DNA of 64,000 nt, from the NCBI GenBank assembly GCA_017591395.1, contig WEDG01005316.1:1-64000 (forward strand). Direction: 5' to 3'. The first letter of the stretch is position 1; each line of letters starts with the position of its first letter. The notes beneath the pieces are model-generated. The model had not been told where the DNA came from. It worked only from the letters and a program-made list of their open reading frames with translations, and searched no databases. The stretch is from Schistocephalus solidus (lineage: Eukaryota > Platyhelminthes > Cestoda > Diphyllobothriidea > Diphyllobothriidae). Shown here in pieces: positions 1-12,400 of this stretch. The position numbers and the translations under genes are program-made.

Positions 1-1985
1 AGGCTACAGTGCAGCCAAAGCTCTAGCCAAATAAGCTACGAGGCCCCACCTTGCGCCATGGGTTAAAACAAACTTGGGTCAAGTCACCCGACCAGCGTAC
101 ATTGACGTATGTATTCTACCAATTCTGATTCAGTACACTGACTACCCTAGCAAGATTTCCGAACCCCCAATGTAGAATCCACCAGATGACTTCCAGGCAC
201 AATTAATTACTAGAGGATTTCGGCAGATATGAATAATTCCTTTGACCCACTTTTGAAAATCTCTGCGGAAAAGGTGGGATTCTAAACCACGCCAGCAAGT
301 GTAAGGCTAGATAACAGTCAACGCTCAAGCCAACTGAGATACGAGGATCGAACGGGAGAAGTGATTTTATCACATTTGGGTCAAGATACCCGACCAACCT
401 ACAAATTCGTATGGAATCTACAAATTGTGATTCAGTAAACTGCTACCATAGCAGGATGTCCTAAGTAACCAAAGTAGAATCCACCAGATGACAACCAGGT
501 ACAATAATAAGCAGAGTATTTTGACAGATTTGAATTATTTCTTTTACCCACTGGTGAAAACCTTGGCAGCCACGGTAAGGATCTAAACAAGGCCAGCAAG
601 TGTAAGGCTTTAATACAGCCAACGCTCTAGCAAACTGAGCTGCGAGGCTCGATTGTTAGTCGTGAGTTTCACCCCACTTGTTTCAAGTTACGCGCCCAGC
701 CACCATTTACGTATGTAATCCACCAATTCTGATTTAGTACACTGACTACCGTTGCAGGATATCCTAAGCAACAAATGTTGAATCCCGCAGATGACCACCA
801 GGCAAAATTAATTATAAGAGGATTTCGGCAGATATTAATAATTCCTTTGACAAACTTGTGAAAACCTCGGCACCGTTGGTGGAATTCAAACTCACGCCAG
901 AAATTGAAGGCTTTAGTACAGTCAATGCTCAAGCCAAATGAGCTACAAAGTTCAGCTGGGAGTCGTTAGTTTAATCAAACTTGGGTTAATTTACTCGACC
1001 AGCCTACAAAAACGTATGGAAACCAGATATTCTGGTACAGGCAACTGACTACCCTAGCAGGACTCCCGGAACAATCACTGTAGAATCCCCTGGAGGACTA
1101 CCAGGCACAATTAGTTAGTACAGCATACTGGCCGATTCGAATAATACCTTTGACCCACTTGTGAAAAACTCCGCAGCCTCAATGGGGATAGAAAACACGC
1201 CAGCATAGGAAAACATATAGTAATGCCAACGCTCTAGCCAACTGAGCTACGAGACCCCACGGGGAGCCGTGAGAATAATCACACTTGGATCAAGTTACAC
1301 GCACAGTGTACAGCGTCGTATAGATATTCACCAATTCTGATGCAGGCAACTGACTGCCCAATCAGGATTTCCTAAGCAATCAATGAAGAATCCGCCAGAT
1401 GACTACCAGGCACAATTTATAAGCGGAAGATTATAGCTGATTGAAAAATTCCATTGACCCACTTGCCAAAAACTCGGCAGCTTCGGTGAGTTTCAACCCA
1501 CGCCAGCCATGCGAAGCCATTAGTACAGTAAACGCTCTAGTTAACTGAGCTATTGATGCCCCCAGGTAGTACTGCGTTTAATCGTACTTGAGCCCGGCCA
1601 ACATCAACGTATGCAATTCACCAATTCTGGTACAGTAAACTGACTTTCCTAGAAGGATTTCCTAAGCAATCAATGTAGAATCCACTAGATGACTACCAGA
1701 CACAATTAATAAGCAGAGTATTTTGGCAGATTTGTATAATTCCTTTGACCCACTTGTCAAAAACTCGGCAGCGTCTGTGGAATGATACCCACGCCACCAA
1801 TGCGAAGCCATTAGTACACTTAACGCTCTAGCCAACTGAGCTACGGAGGCCCACCGGAATTAGTGAGTTTAGTCTCACTTGGGTCAAGTTAAACGCCCAG
1901 CCAACATCAACGTATGCAATCCACCAATTTTGGTACAATTAACTGACTGTCCTAGAATGTTTTTCTAAGCAATCAATGTAATATC
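1..1985 (-). repeat. Tandem array of ~302-bp units carrying a tRNA-like block
   Basis: About seven units follow one another at close to 302-bp spacing. Each holds, on the minus strand, a Pol III A-box-like string (TAGCTCAGTTGGCTAGAGC and variants) and, roughly 40-45 bases further on, a B-box-like string such as GGTTTAGAATCCC or GGTTGAAACTC. The ends of the block (GCCTCG and CGAGGC in the better copies) could pair as an acceptor stem, so it resembles a degenerate class-II tRNA or a tRNA-derived SINE head. Between blocks the units share a second conserved stretch around 'tttgacccacttgtgaaaa' and 'ccaattctgattcagtacac'. Units differ by many substitutions, so the array is old. It starts outside the window and stops near 1985. 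Confidence 0.75.
272..350 (-). repeat. tRNA-like block, unit 2
   Basis: This is the clearest unit for the B box: on the minus strand GGTTTAGAATCCC lies downstream of the A-box-like TATCTCAGTTGGCTTGAGC. Equivalent blocks lie at about 1-47 (cut by the window), 574-650, 876-950, 1177-1255, 1482-1560 and 1776-1856. Some carry base changes in the D or T arm, so I do not call any of them a functional tRNA gene. Confidence 0.6.
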
Positions 1986-2212
1986 CGCGATTGGCTAATT
2001 GCACTATTTGCGGAACTTATGCGGCGGATTGCGAATTTTGCACAACCACAAAAACCAGAAATATAGCGATGGTCCAATTTGTGGAGAGACTTCAGAAGTG
2101 CGCTAAAATAAATTGAGATATAAATACAAAGAAACTCAAAAAGGCCAAAAATGGACATATACCAATACTAAATATATCACAACTGCCCTATCGAACTTCT
2201 TATAGACATCAT

Positions 2213-2372
2213 TACTGCCACATCTAACTTACTGCCGTCAATACCTACCGTTAGCAGTCCCTTCTTCAGTTTACCATACCTTTTAACCGAAACATGTCAT
2301 TACTGCCATAGCTAACTTACTACCGTCAATACCAATCGGCAGCAATCCCTTAGTAAGTTCACCATGTCTACT
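2213..2372 (+). repeat. Short direct duplication (~85-bp unit, two copies)
   Basis: Two adjacent stretches share 'cattactgcc', 'ctaacttactgccgtcaat' and a closing 'agttcaccat' or 'agtttaccat'. They are diverged copies in the same orientation. No gene is seen in the surrounding 1985-2500 stretch, which is AT-rich. Confidence 0.6.
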
Positions 2373-2499
2373 ATCAGACCCACGTATTTATATTTAGTTC
2401 AAATTTAAACAAAAGAATTTTTATTTACTTTGTGCATTCCTTGCTTGAAACATATATCATGTTTTAAGGGTGGTTAACCACCGTTCTATAGAACAAATT

Positions 2500-3200
2500 A
2501 ATTCAAACTTAGACGGTCTTTCGGCGTGGAGCTCGACATAGCAACTGGAGTTCTCACCTTCTAAGTGTCGCTACATGTGTTTTGGGCCTGTAAGGCTGCC
2601 GCAACCTGTTAATTTTAAAGGTTGCCCTATGAATGAATGTTCCTTTATCAATAAATTAGATCTTTCGCCTCACGCCGATAGAATCACGGCCAAAGCTGCT
2701 CAGATTTGCGGCTTTATTTCTTATAATTTCTACCTTCCTAAAATTAAATTAAGACTTTATCGTATGTTTGTGCTTCGAATTCTAGAATTTCGCTGTCCTT
2801 TCTTCGGTTAAATGATTGAATCTAGCCGTTCAAAAATTTAAAATTTCCAAAGACATTTCACAAAAAATCCTGTTTCCGAATCGTTTAAATACTTCCTACT
2901 CAACTAGATGCCAACTGACGAAGCTAAATTTTTTTGGGTCAGGAGACTGGAAGCAGGCTTTTGTCTCCATTTTTGACTTAATATTAGCTCAAATCTCCCC
3001 AAGCTTTCTTTCAGTACGCCCGTTAGTCTTTCTTATAATCTAAGAAATTCAGCGCTAATTATACCTCCTCCTGCATCCTCCCTATCTAAATGCTCTCTAT
3101 CCTTTGCTTCTAGGTATAGCTTTCTTTGGAATAACTTGCCAATTGAAATTAGGTCGTTAACTAGTTTATCTGCATTCTAGCGAAGATTGCACATTTATCT
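2500..3200 (+). pseudogene. CR1/Jockey-like LINE, 3' remnant (end of reverse transcriptase ORF)
   Basis: Translated fragments match the C-terminal part of the LINE better preserved at 53395-54030 and, inverted, at 61140-62060. The shared string is 'AAQICGFIS', followed by 'LPKIKLRLYRMFVL.ILEF' (LINE copy: 'LPEIKLNLYRMFVLPILEY'), then a second block around 'CQLTKLNF' (copy: 'CQLANIKF'). Frameshifts and stops break it into pieces, so it is dead. Only the part after the catalytic RT motifs remains, as expected for a 5'-truncated insertion. It lies just upstream of the satellite array. Confidence 0.7.
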
Positions 3201-4030
3201 CAACGACGATTCTATTAACCTTTAATTTCCCTCATCTTTTCCGAGAAGCTTTCTCCATGACTCGGAGAAGGACCCTCGGGAATTTAAGGGACCTTCTTGA
3301 AACTATTTTCCTCTACCTCAAGTCCCCAGGGACCATGATGTCTTCTTATACCACCAGTCATTCAAACGATGAAAGTCATTTGGACGCACACAGTCAATAA
3401 TACTCCCGTTTCTTTGGATACTTACCATCATCAGAATTAAATTCTGGCTCCTGGGCTGCTGAGGCCTCACGTCCACTGACGCCTTTTCGTGAGATTTTGT
3501 TTTATATGCCTCAGCAATCAAGAACGAACCATATTAACGTTTCATTATCCCATTCAGAAATTCTACTGCAGTATTAGCCTGCGCTACCCTGTTACCTGTA
3601 AGTGTACTTTCGGCGATGCAGAAAACTGTTAAAATTTCGTTCCCGTCTTTCCATGTATCAGGAAGCACGAACCCGATTCGAAGTAATTCCATAAGTTAGA
3701 ACCGAGATCTACCAATTCGTGGACTGATTTTCAATGCCGTGCTCTGTTAAATGTGTTCAGCACCATGGAATACCTCAAAAAACACAAGTTCGAGCCGGTG
3801 AAATTTTCTGGAAGGTCTTTGAGCCCTCTATGCATTTACTGTCAGAATTTATTAACAAACATACACTTAAGGCCAATCAGCCTGTGGTAAGCTTTAATAC
3901 AATAGACCGCCCTCGTCTTTGCCATCAGCCCGTTTTTAAAACAATATTATTGTTATTGTTTCACAAAACCTGCAGAATCTTTTGGCTAAGGACAACTGGT
4001 TTCGGCTCTTTTTTCTTCTACTTATTCGCC
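3200..4030. other. Unassigned spacer between LINE remnant and satellite
   Basis: No domain or RNA motif is recognised here. One open frame of 142 codons (3734-4162) runs across the satellite border and ends inside repeat sequence, so I do not treat it as a gene. Confidence 0.5.
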
Positions 4031-4309
4031 TGCTACTTCCTCGATCCTAACATTCTAAAAACAATCGCACACACTAAACAATTAGTTCCACTAAAAGAAG
4101 ACAGTAAATATTTTGTATCAAAATTTGTAAAGGCGTGCAATAGCGTTCTTTTGGTTGCCTAATACGAAAGACAGATAAGAGAATGCGAAAATAAATCTGT
4201 AGTCAACGACTTGGTCGGGCACTTCCACACTAGGGAATAGATAGGAACGGCTTGGTAAGAGTAGCCATAAATAATTGTGTCGTTCCTCCGGCCCATATAG
4301 CTAACCGGA

Positions 4310-4330
4310 TTTGTTTTAAATACGTACGAG
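4310..4330 (+). repeat. Internal deletion junction in the first satellite unit
   Basis: In complete units 'ggatttgttttaaata' is followed by 'tgccg...' and about 310 bp later by 'cgtacgagtgaaa'. In the first unit these two strings are fused directly, removing the whole CACGTG/CCAAT/TATA block. This is the only unit in which I see that loss. Confidence 0.75.
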
Positions 4331-7300
4331 TGAAAAACGTCAGTTTAAAAATGGACCTGGTTATAGGGGCAAGAACTTTAATATACTCCTTGTATTCACG
4401 AACTTGGAAAGATATATCTGCCATTCTACCTGGTAACATGCAAGGAAATTTAAGAGCTTCATACATATTATACAATACCTTCCGGCATTTCAGCTCAAAC
4501 ATACGCTCGTTGACGTAGGTGGCGCACATTTTTCATCCCACCATCTTCAGTACTTCCTTACTCGTCGAAAATAATAAACCACTGTTTATAAAGTAACGTA
4601 TCAGTTTATTGCAAGCAAAGTATTTCGTAAATATTTAATTCAGGAGTTTGGGTCAACACAGCTACAAACTGGAATGTCGAAATGTGCATGATTATACAGA
4701 TTTAAAGTTGGTCTTAGATGTGTTCACGATAGGATGTAGATATTGGTGGTGTTAATTCTTTGCTACTTTCTCGATCCTAGCATACTAAAAACTATCAAAC
4801 ACACTTAACAATTAGTCCCACTAAAAGAACACAGTAAATATTTTGTATCAAAATTTGTAATATCGTGCAATAGCATTCTTTTGGTTGCCTAATACGAAAG
4901 ACAGATAAGAGAATGCGAAAATAAAGCTGTAGTCAACGACGGTCGAGCACTTCCACACTAGGGAATGGATAGGAACGGCTTGTTAAGGGTAGCCATAAAT
5001 AATTGTGTCGTTCTTTCGGCCCATATAGCTAACCGGATTTGTTTTAAATATGCCGCACTCGAACAAACACAAAAGAAGCGTTCCAATACTATCCATATTA
5101 GGTTAGTCAACCGTTGAGTGCATTTTGCTTTAGGAATCTTAAGTACAATGGAAACACCCTTAACAGATGCATATTATGACTTTCAACAAGAAAAGTCCTA
5201 AATATCATTCATATACGCGTTTCAGAAAACGCCACGTTGGCATAACCCTAATTTGACGTAGGGAAAATCCACGTGGACCAATCAGTTATTTATTACCTTA
5301 AAACAGGAAAAAATATTTGACGATGCGTACGAGTGAAATACGGCAGTTTAAAAATGGACCTGGTTATAGGGGCAAGAACTTTAATTAACTCCTTGTATTC
5401 ATGAACTTGGAAAGAAATATTTGCCATTCTACCTGGTAAAATGCAAGGAAATTTAAGAGCTTCATACATATTATATAATACCTTCCGGCATTTCAGCTCA
5501 AACATACGCTCGTTGACGTAGGTGGCGCACATTTGTCCTCCTACCATCTTCAGTACTTCCTAACTCGTCGAAAATAATAAACCACTTTTTATAAAAGTAA
5601 CGTATCAGTTAATTGCAAGCAAAGTATTTCGTAAATATTTAATTCAGGAGTTTGGGTCAACACAGCTACAAACTGGAATGTCGAAAATTGCATGGTTATA
5701 CTAGATTTAAAGTTGGTCTTAGATGCGTTCACGATAGGATGTAGATATTGGTGCTGTTCATTCTTTGCTGCTCTCTTGATCCAAGCATACATAAAAACTA
5801 TCGCACACACTTAAACAATTAGTCCCACTAAAGAAGACAGTAAATATTTTTATCAAAAAATTTTGTAAAGGCGTGCAATAGCGTTGTTTTGGGTGCCTAA
5901 TACGAAAGACAGATAAGAGAATGCGAAAAATAAAGCTGTAGTCAACGGCTTGGTCGAGCACTTCCACACTAGGAATGGATAGGAACGGCTTGTTAAGAGT
6001 AGCCATAAATAATTGTGTCGTTCCTCCGGCCCATATAGCTAACCGGATTTGTTTTTAAATATGCCGTACTCGAACAAACACAAAAAGAGGCGTTCCAATA
6101 CTATCCATATTAGGTTAGTCAACCGTTTAGCGCATTTTGCTTTAGGAATTTTTAGCTATAATGGAAAACACCCTTAACAGCTACATATTATGGCTTTTCA
6201 ACAAGAAAAAGTCCTAAATATCATTCATATACGCGTTTCAGAAAACGCCACGTTGGCATAACCCTAATTTGACGTAGGAAAATCCACGTGGACCAATCAG
6301 TAATTTATAACCTTAAAACAGGAAAAAAATATTTTTACTATACGTACGAGTGAAATACGTCAGTTTAAAAATGGACCTGGTTATAGGGGCAAGAACTTAA
6401 TTAACTCCTTGTATTCACGAACTTGAAAGATATAGCTGCCATTCTTCTGGTCACATGCAAGGAAATTTAATAGCTTCATACATATTATACAATACCTTCC
6501 GGCATTTCAGCTCAAACATACGCTCGTTGGACGTAGGTGGCGCACATTTTTCCTCCCACCATCTTCAGTACTTCCTTACTCGTCGAAAAATAATAAAACC
6601 ACTGTTTTATAAAGTAACGTATCAGTTAATTGCAAGCAAAGTATTTCGTAAAGTATTTAATTCAGGAGTTTGGGTCAACACAGCTACAAACTGGAATGTC
6701 GAAAAGTGCATGGTTATACAGATTTAAAGTTGGTCTTAGATGTGTTCACGATAGGATGTAGATATTGGTGCTGTTCATTCTTTGCTGCTTTCTTGTCTAG
6801 CATACTAAAAACTATCGCACACATTAAACAATTAGTTCCACTTAAGAAGACAGTAAACTATTTTTATCAAAATTTGTAAAGGCGTGCAATAGCGTTGTCT
6901 GAGAGCTGCCTAATACGAAAGACACGATAAGAGAATGCGAAAAAATAAAGCTGTAGTCAACGGCTTGGTCGAGCACTTCCACACTAGGGAATGGATAGGA
7001 ACGGCTTGTTAGAGTAGCCATAAATAATTGTGTCGTTTCTCCGGCCCATATAGCTAACCGGATTTGTTTTTAAATATGCCGCACTCGAACAAAACACAAA
7101 AGAGGCGTTCCAATACTATCCATATTAGGTTAATCAACCGTTTAGTGCATTTTGCTTTAGGAATTTTAAGTATAATGGAAACACCTCTAACAGCTACATA
7201 TTATGGCTTTCAACAAGAAAAGTCCTAAATATCATTCATATACGCGTTTCAGAAAAACGCCACGTTAGCATAACCCTAATTTGACGTAGGAAAATCCACG

Positions 7301-9322
7301 TGGACCAATCAGTAATTTATAACCCTAAAAACAGGAAAAATATTTTACTATACGTACAGAGTGAAATACGTCAGTTTAAAAATGGACCTGGTTATAGGGG
7401 CAAGAACTTTAATTAACTCCTTGTATTCACGAACTTGGAAAGATATAGCTGCCATTCTACCTGGTCACATGCAAAGGAAATTTAATAGCTTCATACATAT
7501 TATACAATACCTTCCGGCATTTCAGCTCAAACATACGCTCGTTGACGTAGGTGGCGCACATTTTTTCCTCCCACCATCTTCAGTACTTCCTTACTCGTCG
7601 AGAAAATAATAAACCACTTTTTATAAAGTAACGTATCAGTTAATTGTAGCTAAAGTGTTTCGTAAATATTTAATTCAGGAGTTTGGAGTCAACACAGCTA
7701 CAAACTGGAATGTCGAAAAGTGCATGGTTATACAGATTTAAAAAGTTGGTCTTGAGATGTGTCACGATAGGATGTAGATATTGGTGCTGTTCATCTTTTG
7801 CTGCTTTCTTTGATCCTAGCATACTAAAACTATCGCACACATTAAACAGTCTAGTTCCACTTAAAGAAGACAGTAAATATTCTTTTATCAAAATTTGTAA
7901 AAGGCGTGCAATAGCGTTGTTTTTGGGTGCCTTAAAATACGAAGACAGATAAGAGAATGCGAAAATAAAGCTGTAGTCAACGGCTTGGTCGAGCACTTCC
8001 ACACTAGGGAATGGATAGGAACGGCTTGTTAAGAGTAGCCATAAATAATTGTGTCGTTTCTCCGGCCCTATAGCTAACCGGATTTGTTTTAAATATGCTG
8101 CACTCGAACAACACACAAAGAGGCGTTCCCAATACTATCAATATTAGGTTAATCAACCGTTTGAGTGCATTTTGCTTTATGAATTTTAAGTACAATGAAA
8201 ACACCCTTAACAGCTGCATATTATGGCTTCCAACAAGAAAAGTCCTAAATATCATTCATATACGCGTTTCAGAAAAACGCCACGTTGGCAGAACCCTAAT
8301 TTGACGTGGGAAAATCCACGTGGACCAATCAGTAATTTATAACCTTAAAACAGGAAAAAATATTTTACTATACGTACGAGTGAAATACGTCAGTTTAAAA
8401 ATGGACCTGGTTATAGGGGCAAGAACTTTAATTAACTCCTTGTATTCACGAACTTGGAAGATATAGCTGCCATTCTACCTGGTCACATGCAAAGGAAATT
8501 TAATAGCTTCATACATATTATACAATACCTTCCGGCATTTTCAGCTCAAACATACGCTCGTTGACGTAGGTGGCGCACATTTTTTTCCTCCCACCATCTT
8601 CAGTACTTCCTTACTCGTCGAAAATAATAAACCACTTTTATAAAGTAACGTATCAGTTAATTGCAAGCAAAGTATTTCGTAAATATTTAATTCAGGAGTT
8701 TGGGTCAACACAGCTACAAACTGGAATGTCGAAAAGTGCATGGTTATACAGATTTAAAGTTGGTCTTAGATGTGTTCACGATAGGATGTAGATATTGGTG
8801 CTGTTCATTCTTTGCTGCTTTCTTGATCCTAGCATACTAAAAACTATCGCACACATTAAACAATTAGTTCCACTTAAAAAAGACAGTAAATATTTTTTAT
8901 CAAAATTTGTAAAGGCGTGCAATAGCGTTGTTTTGGGTGCCTAATACGAAAGACAGATAAGAGAATGCGAAAATAAAGCTGTAGTCAACGGCTTGGTCGA
9001 GCACTTCCACACTAGGGAATGGATAGGAACGGCTTGTTAAGAGTAGCCATAAATAATTGTGTCGTTCCTCCGGCCCATATAGCTAACCGGATTTGTTTTA
9101 AATATGCCGCACTCGAACAAACACAAAAGAGGCGTTCCAATACTATCCATATTAGGTTAATCAACCGTTTAGTGCATTTTGCTTTAGGAATTTTAAGTAT
9201 AATGGAAACACCCTTAACAGCTACATATTATGGCTTTCAACAAGAAAAGTCCTAAATATCATTCATATACGCGTTTCAGAAAACGCCACGTTGGCATAAC
9301 CCTAATTTGACGTAGGAAAATC

Positions 9323-9410
9323 CACGTGGACCAATCAGTAATTTATAACCTTAAAACAGGAAAAAATATTTTACTATACGTACGAGTGAAATACGTCAGT
9401 TTAAAAATGG
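9323..9410 (+). promoter_or_regulatory. Promoter-like block in a satellite unit (representative)
   Basis: Within about 26 bases lie CACGTG (E-box palindrome), CCAAT in the context ACCAATCAG, and TTTATAA. A TGACGTA (CRE-like) string sits about 15 bases upstream and an ATG about 84 bases downstream of the E-box. The block is repeated in nearly every unit. CCAAT and TATA are closer together than in typical Pol II promoters, so function is only a possibility. Confidence 0.3.
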
Positions 9411-12400
9411 ACCTGGTTATAGGGGCAAGAACTTTAATTAACTCCTTGTATTCACGAACTTGGAAAGATATAGCTGCCATTCTACCTGGTCACATGCAAG
9501 GAAATTTAATAGCTTCATACATATTATACAATACCTTCCGGCATTTCAGCTCAAACATACGCTCGTTGACGTAGGTGGCGCACATTTTTCCTCCCACCAT
9601 CTTCAGTACTTCCTTACTCGTCGAAAATAATAAACCACTTTTTATAAAGTAACGTATCAGTTAATTGCAAGCAAAGTATTTCGTAAATATTTAATTCAGG
9701 AGTTTGGGTCAACACAGCTACAAACTGGAATGTCGAAAAGTGCATGGTTATACAGATTTAAAGTTGGTCTTAGATGTGTTCACGATAGGATGTAGATATT
9801 GGTGCTGTTCATTCTTGCTGCTTTCTTGATCCTAGCATACTAAAAACTATCGCACACATTAAACAATTAGTTCCACTTAAAAAAGACAGTAAATATTTTT
9901 TATCAAAATTTGTAAAGGCGTGCAATAGCGTTGTTTTGGGTGCCTAATACGAAAGACAGATAAGAGAATGCGAAAATAAAGCTGTAGTCAACGGCTTGGT
10001 CGAGCACTTCCACACTAGGGAATGGATAGGAACGGCTTGTTAAGAGTAGCCATAAATAATTGTGTCGTTCCTCCGGCCCATATAGCTAACTGGATTTGTT
10101 TTAAATATGCCGTACTCGAACAAACACAAAAGAGGCGTTCCCATACTATCAATATTAGGTTAGTCAACCGTTGAGTGCATTTTGCTTTATGAATTTTAAG
10201 TACAATGGAAACACCCTTAACAGCTGCATATTATGGCTTCCAACAAGAAAAGTCCTAAATATCATTCATATACGCGTTTCAGAAAACGCCACGTTGGCAG
10301 AACCCTTATTTGACGTAAGAAACTCCACGTGGACCAATCAGTAATTTATAACCTTAAAACAGGAAAAAATATTTTACTATGCGTACGAGTGAAATACGTC
10401 AGTATAAAAATGGACTAGTTAAAGGGGCAAGAACTTTAATTAACTCCTTGTATTCACGAACTTGGAAAGATATAGCTGCCATTCTACCTGGTCACATGCA
10501 AGGAAATTTAATAGCTTCATACATATTATACAATACCTTCCGGCATTTCAGCTCAAACATACGCTCGTTGACGTAGGTGGCGCACATTTTTCCTCCCACC
10601 ATCTTCAGTACTTCCTTACTCGTCGAAAATAATAAACCACTTTTTATAAAGTAACGTATCAGTTAATTGCAAGCAAAGTATTTCGTAAATATTTAATTCA
10701 GGAGTTTGGGTCAACACAGCTACAAACTGGAATGTTGAAATGTGCATGATTATATAGATTTAAAGTTGGTCTTAGATGTGTTCACGATAGGATGTAGATA
10801 TTGGTGCTGTTCATTCTTTGCTGCTTTCTCGATCCTAGCATACTAAAAACTATCGCACACACCAAACAATTTGTCCCACTAAAAGAAGACAGTAAATATT
10901 TTGTATCAAAATTTGTAAAGGCGTGCAATAGCGTTGTTTTGGTTGCCTAATACGAAAGACAGATAAGAGAATGCGAAAATAAAGCTGTAGTCAACGGCTT
11001 GGTCGAGCACTTCCACACTAGGGAATGGATAGGAACGGCTTGTTAAGAGTAGCCATAAATAATTGTGTCGTTCCTCCGGCCCATATAGCTAACCGGATTT
11101 GTTTAAATATGCCGTACTCGAACAAACACAAAAGAGGCGTTCCCATACTATCCATATGAGGTAAGTCAACCGTTGAGTGCATTTTGCTTTATGAATTTTA
11201 AGTACAATGGAAACACCCTTAACAGCTGCATATTATGGCTTCCAACAAGAAAAGTCCTTAATATCATTCATATACGCGTTTCAGAAAACGCCACGTTGGC
11301 CGAACCCTTATTTGACGTAAGAAACTCCACGTGGACCAATCAGTAATTTATAACCTTAAAACAGGAAAACATATTTTACTATACGTACGAGTGAAATACG
11401 TCAGTTTAAAAATGGACCTGGTTATAGGGGCAAGAACTTTAATTAACTCCTGTATTCACGAACTTGGAAAGATATATCTGCCATTCTACCTGGTCACATG
11501 CAAGGAAATTTAATAGCTTCATACATATTATACAATACCTTCCGGCATTTCAGCTCAAACATACGCTCGTTGACGTAGGTGGCGCACATTTTTCCTCCCA
11601 CCATCTTCAGTACTTCCTTACTCGTCGAAAATAATAAACCACTTTTTATAAAGTAACGTATCAGTTAATTGCAAGCAAAGTATTTCGTAAATATTTAATT
11701 CAGGAGTTTGGGTCAACACAGCTACAAACTGGAATGTTGAAATGTGCATGATTATATAGATTTAAAGTTGGTCTTAGATGTGTTCACGATAGGATGTAGA
11801 TATTGGTGCTGTTCATTCTTTGCTGCTTTCTCGATCCTAGCATACTAAAAACTATCGCACACACCAAACAATTTGTCCCACTAAAAGAAGACAGTAAATA
11901 TTTTGTATCAAAATTTGTAAAGGCGTGCAATAGCGTTGTTTTGGTTGCCTAATACGAAAGACAGATAAGAGAATGCGAAAATAAAGCTGTAGTCAACGGC
12001 TTGGTCGAGCACTTCCACACTAGGGAATGGATAGGAACGGCTTGTTAAGAGTAGCCATAAATAATTGTGTCGTTCCTCCGGCCCATATAGCTAACCGGAT
12101 TTGTTTTAAATATGCCGTACTTGAACATACACAAAAGAGGCGTTCCAATACTATCCATAATAGGTTAGTCAACCATTGAGTGCATTTTGCTTTCGGAATT
12201 TTAAGTACAATGGAAACACCCTTAAAAGCTGCATATTATGGCATTCAACAATAAAAGTCCTAAATATCATTCATATACGCGTTTCAGAAAACGCCACGTT
12301 GGCAGAACCCTTATTTGACGTAAGAAACTCCACGTGGACCAATCAGTAATTTATAACCTTAAAACAGGAAAAAATATTTTACTATACGTACCAGTGAAAT

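Noticed and set aside
1..1985. Functional tRNA gene cluster
   Set aside because: Every unit has mismatches in the D, T or acceptor arms and the anticodon loop is not consistent.
9407..9574. A 55-codon ORF (MDLVIGARTL...) repeated in the 1-kb satellite, as a multicopy gene
   Set aside because: It is intact in only about five units (starts near 4351, 9407, 14417, 16423, 17430). Other units have a stop, frameshift or lost ATG, and most codon differences change the amino acid. The repetition comes from the satellite itself.
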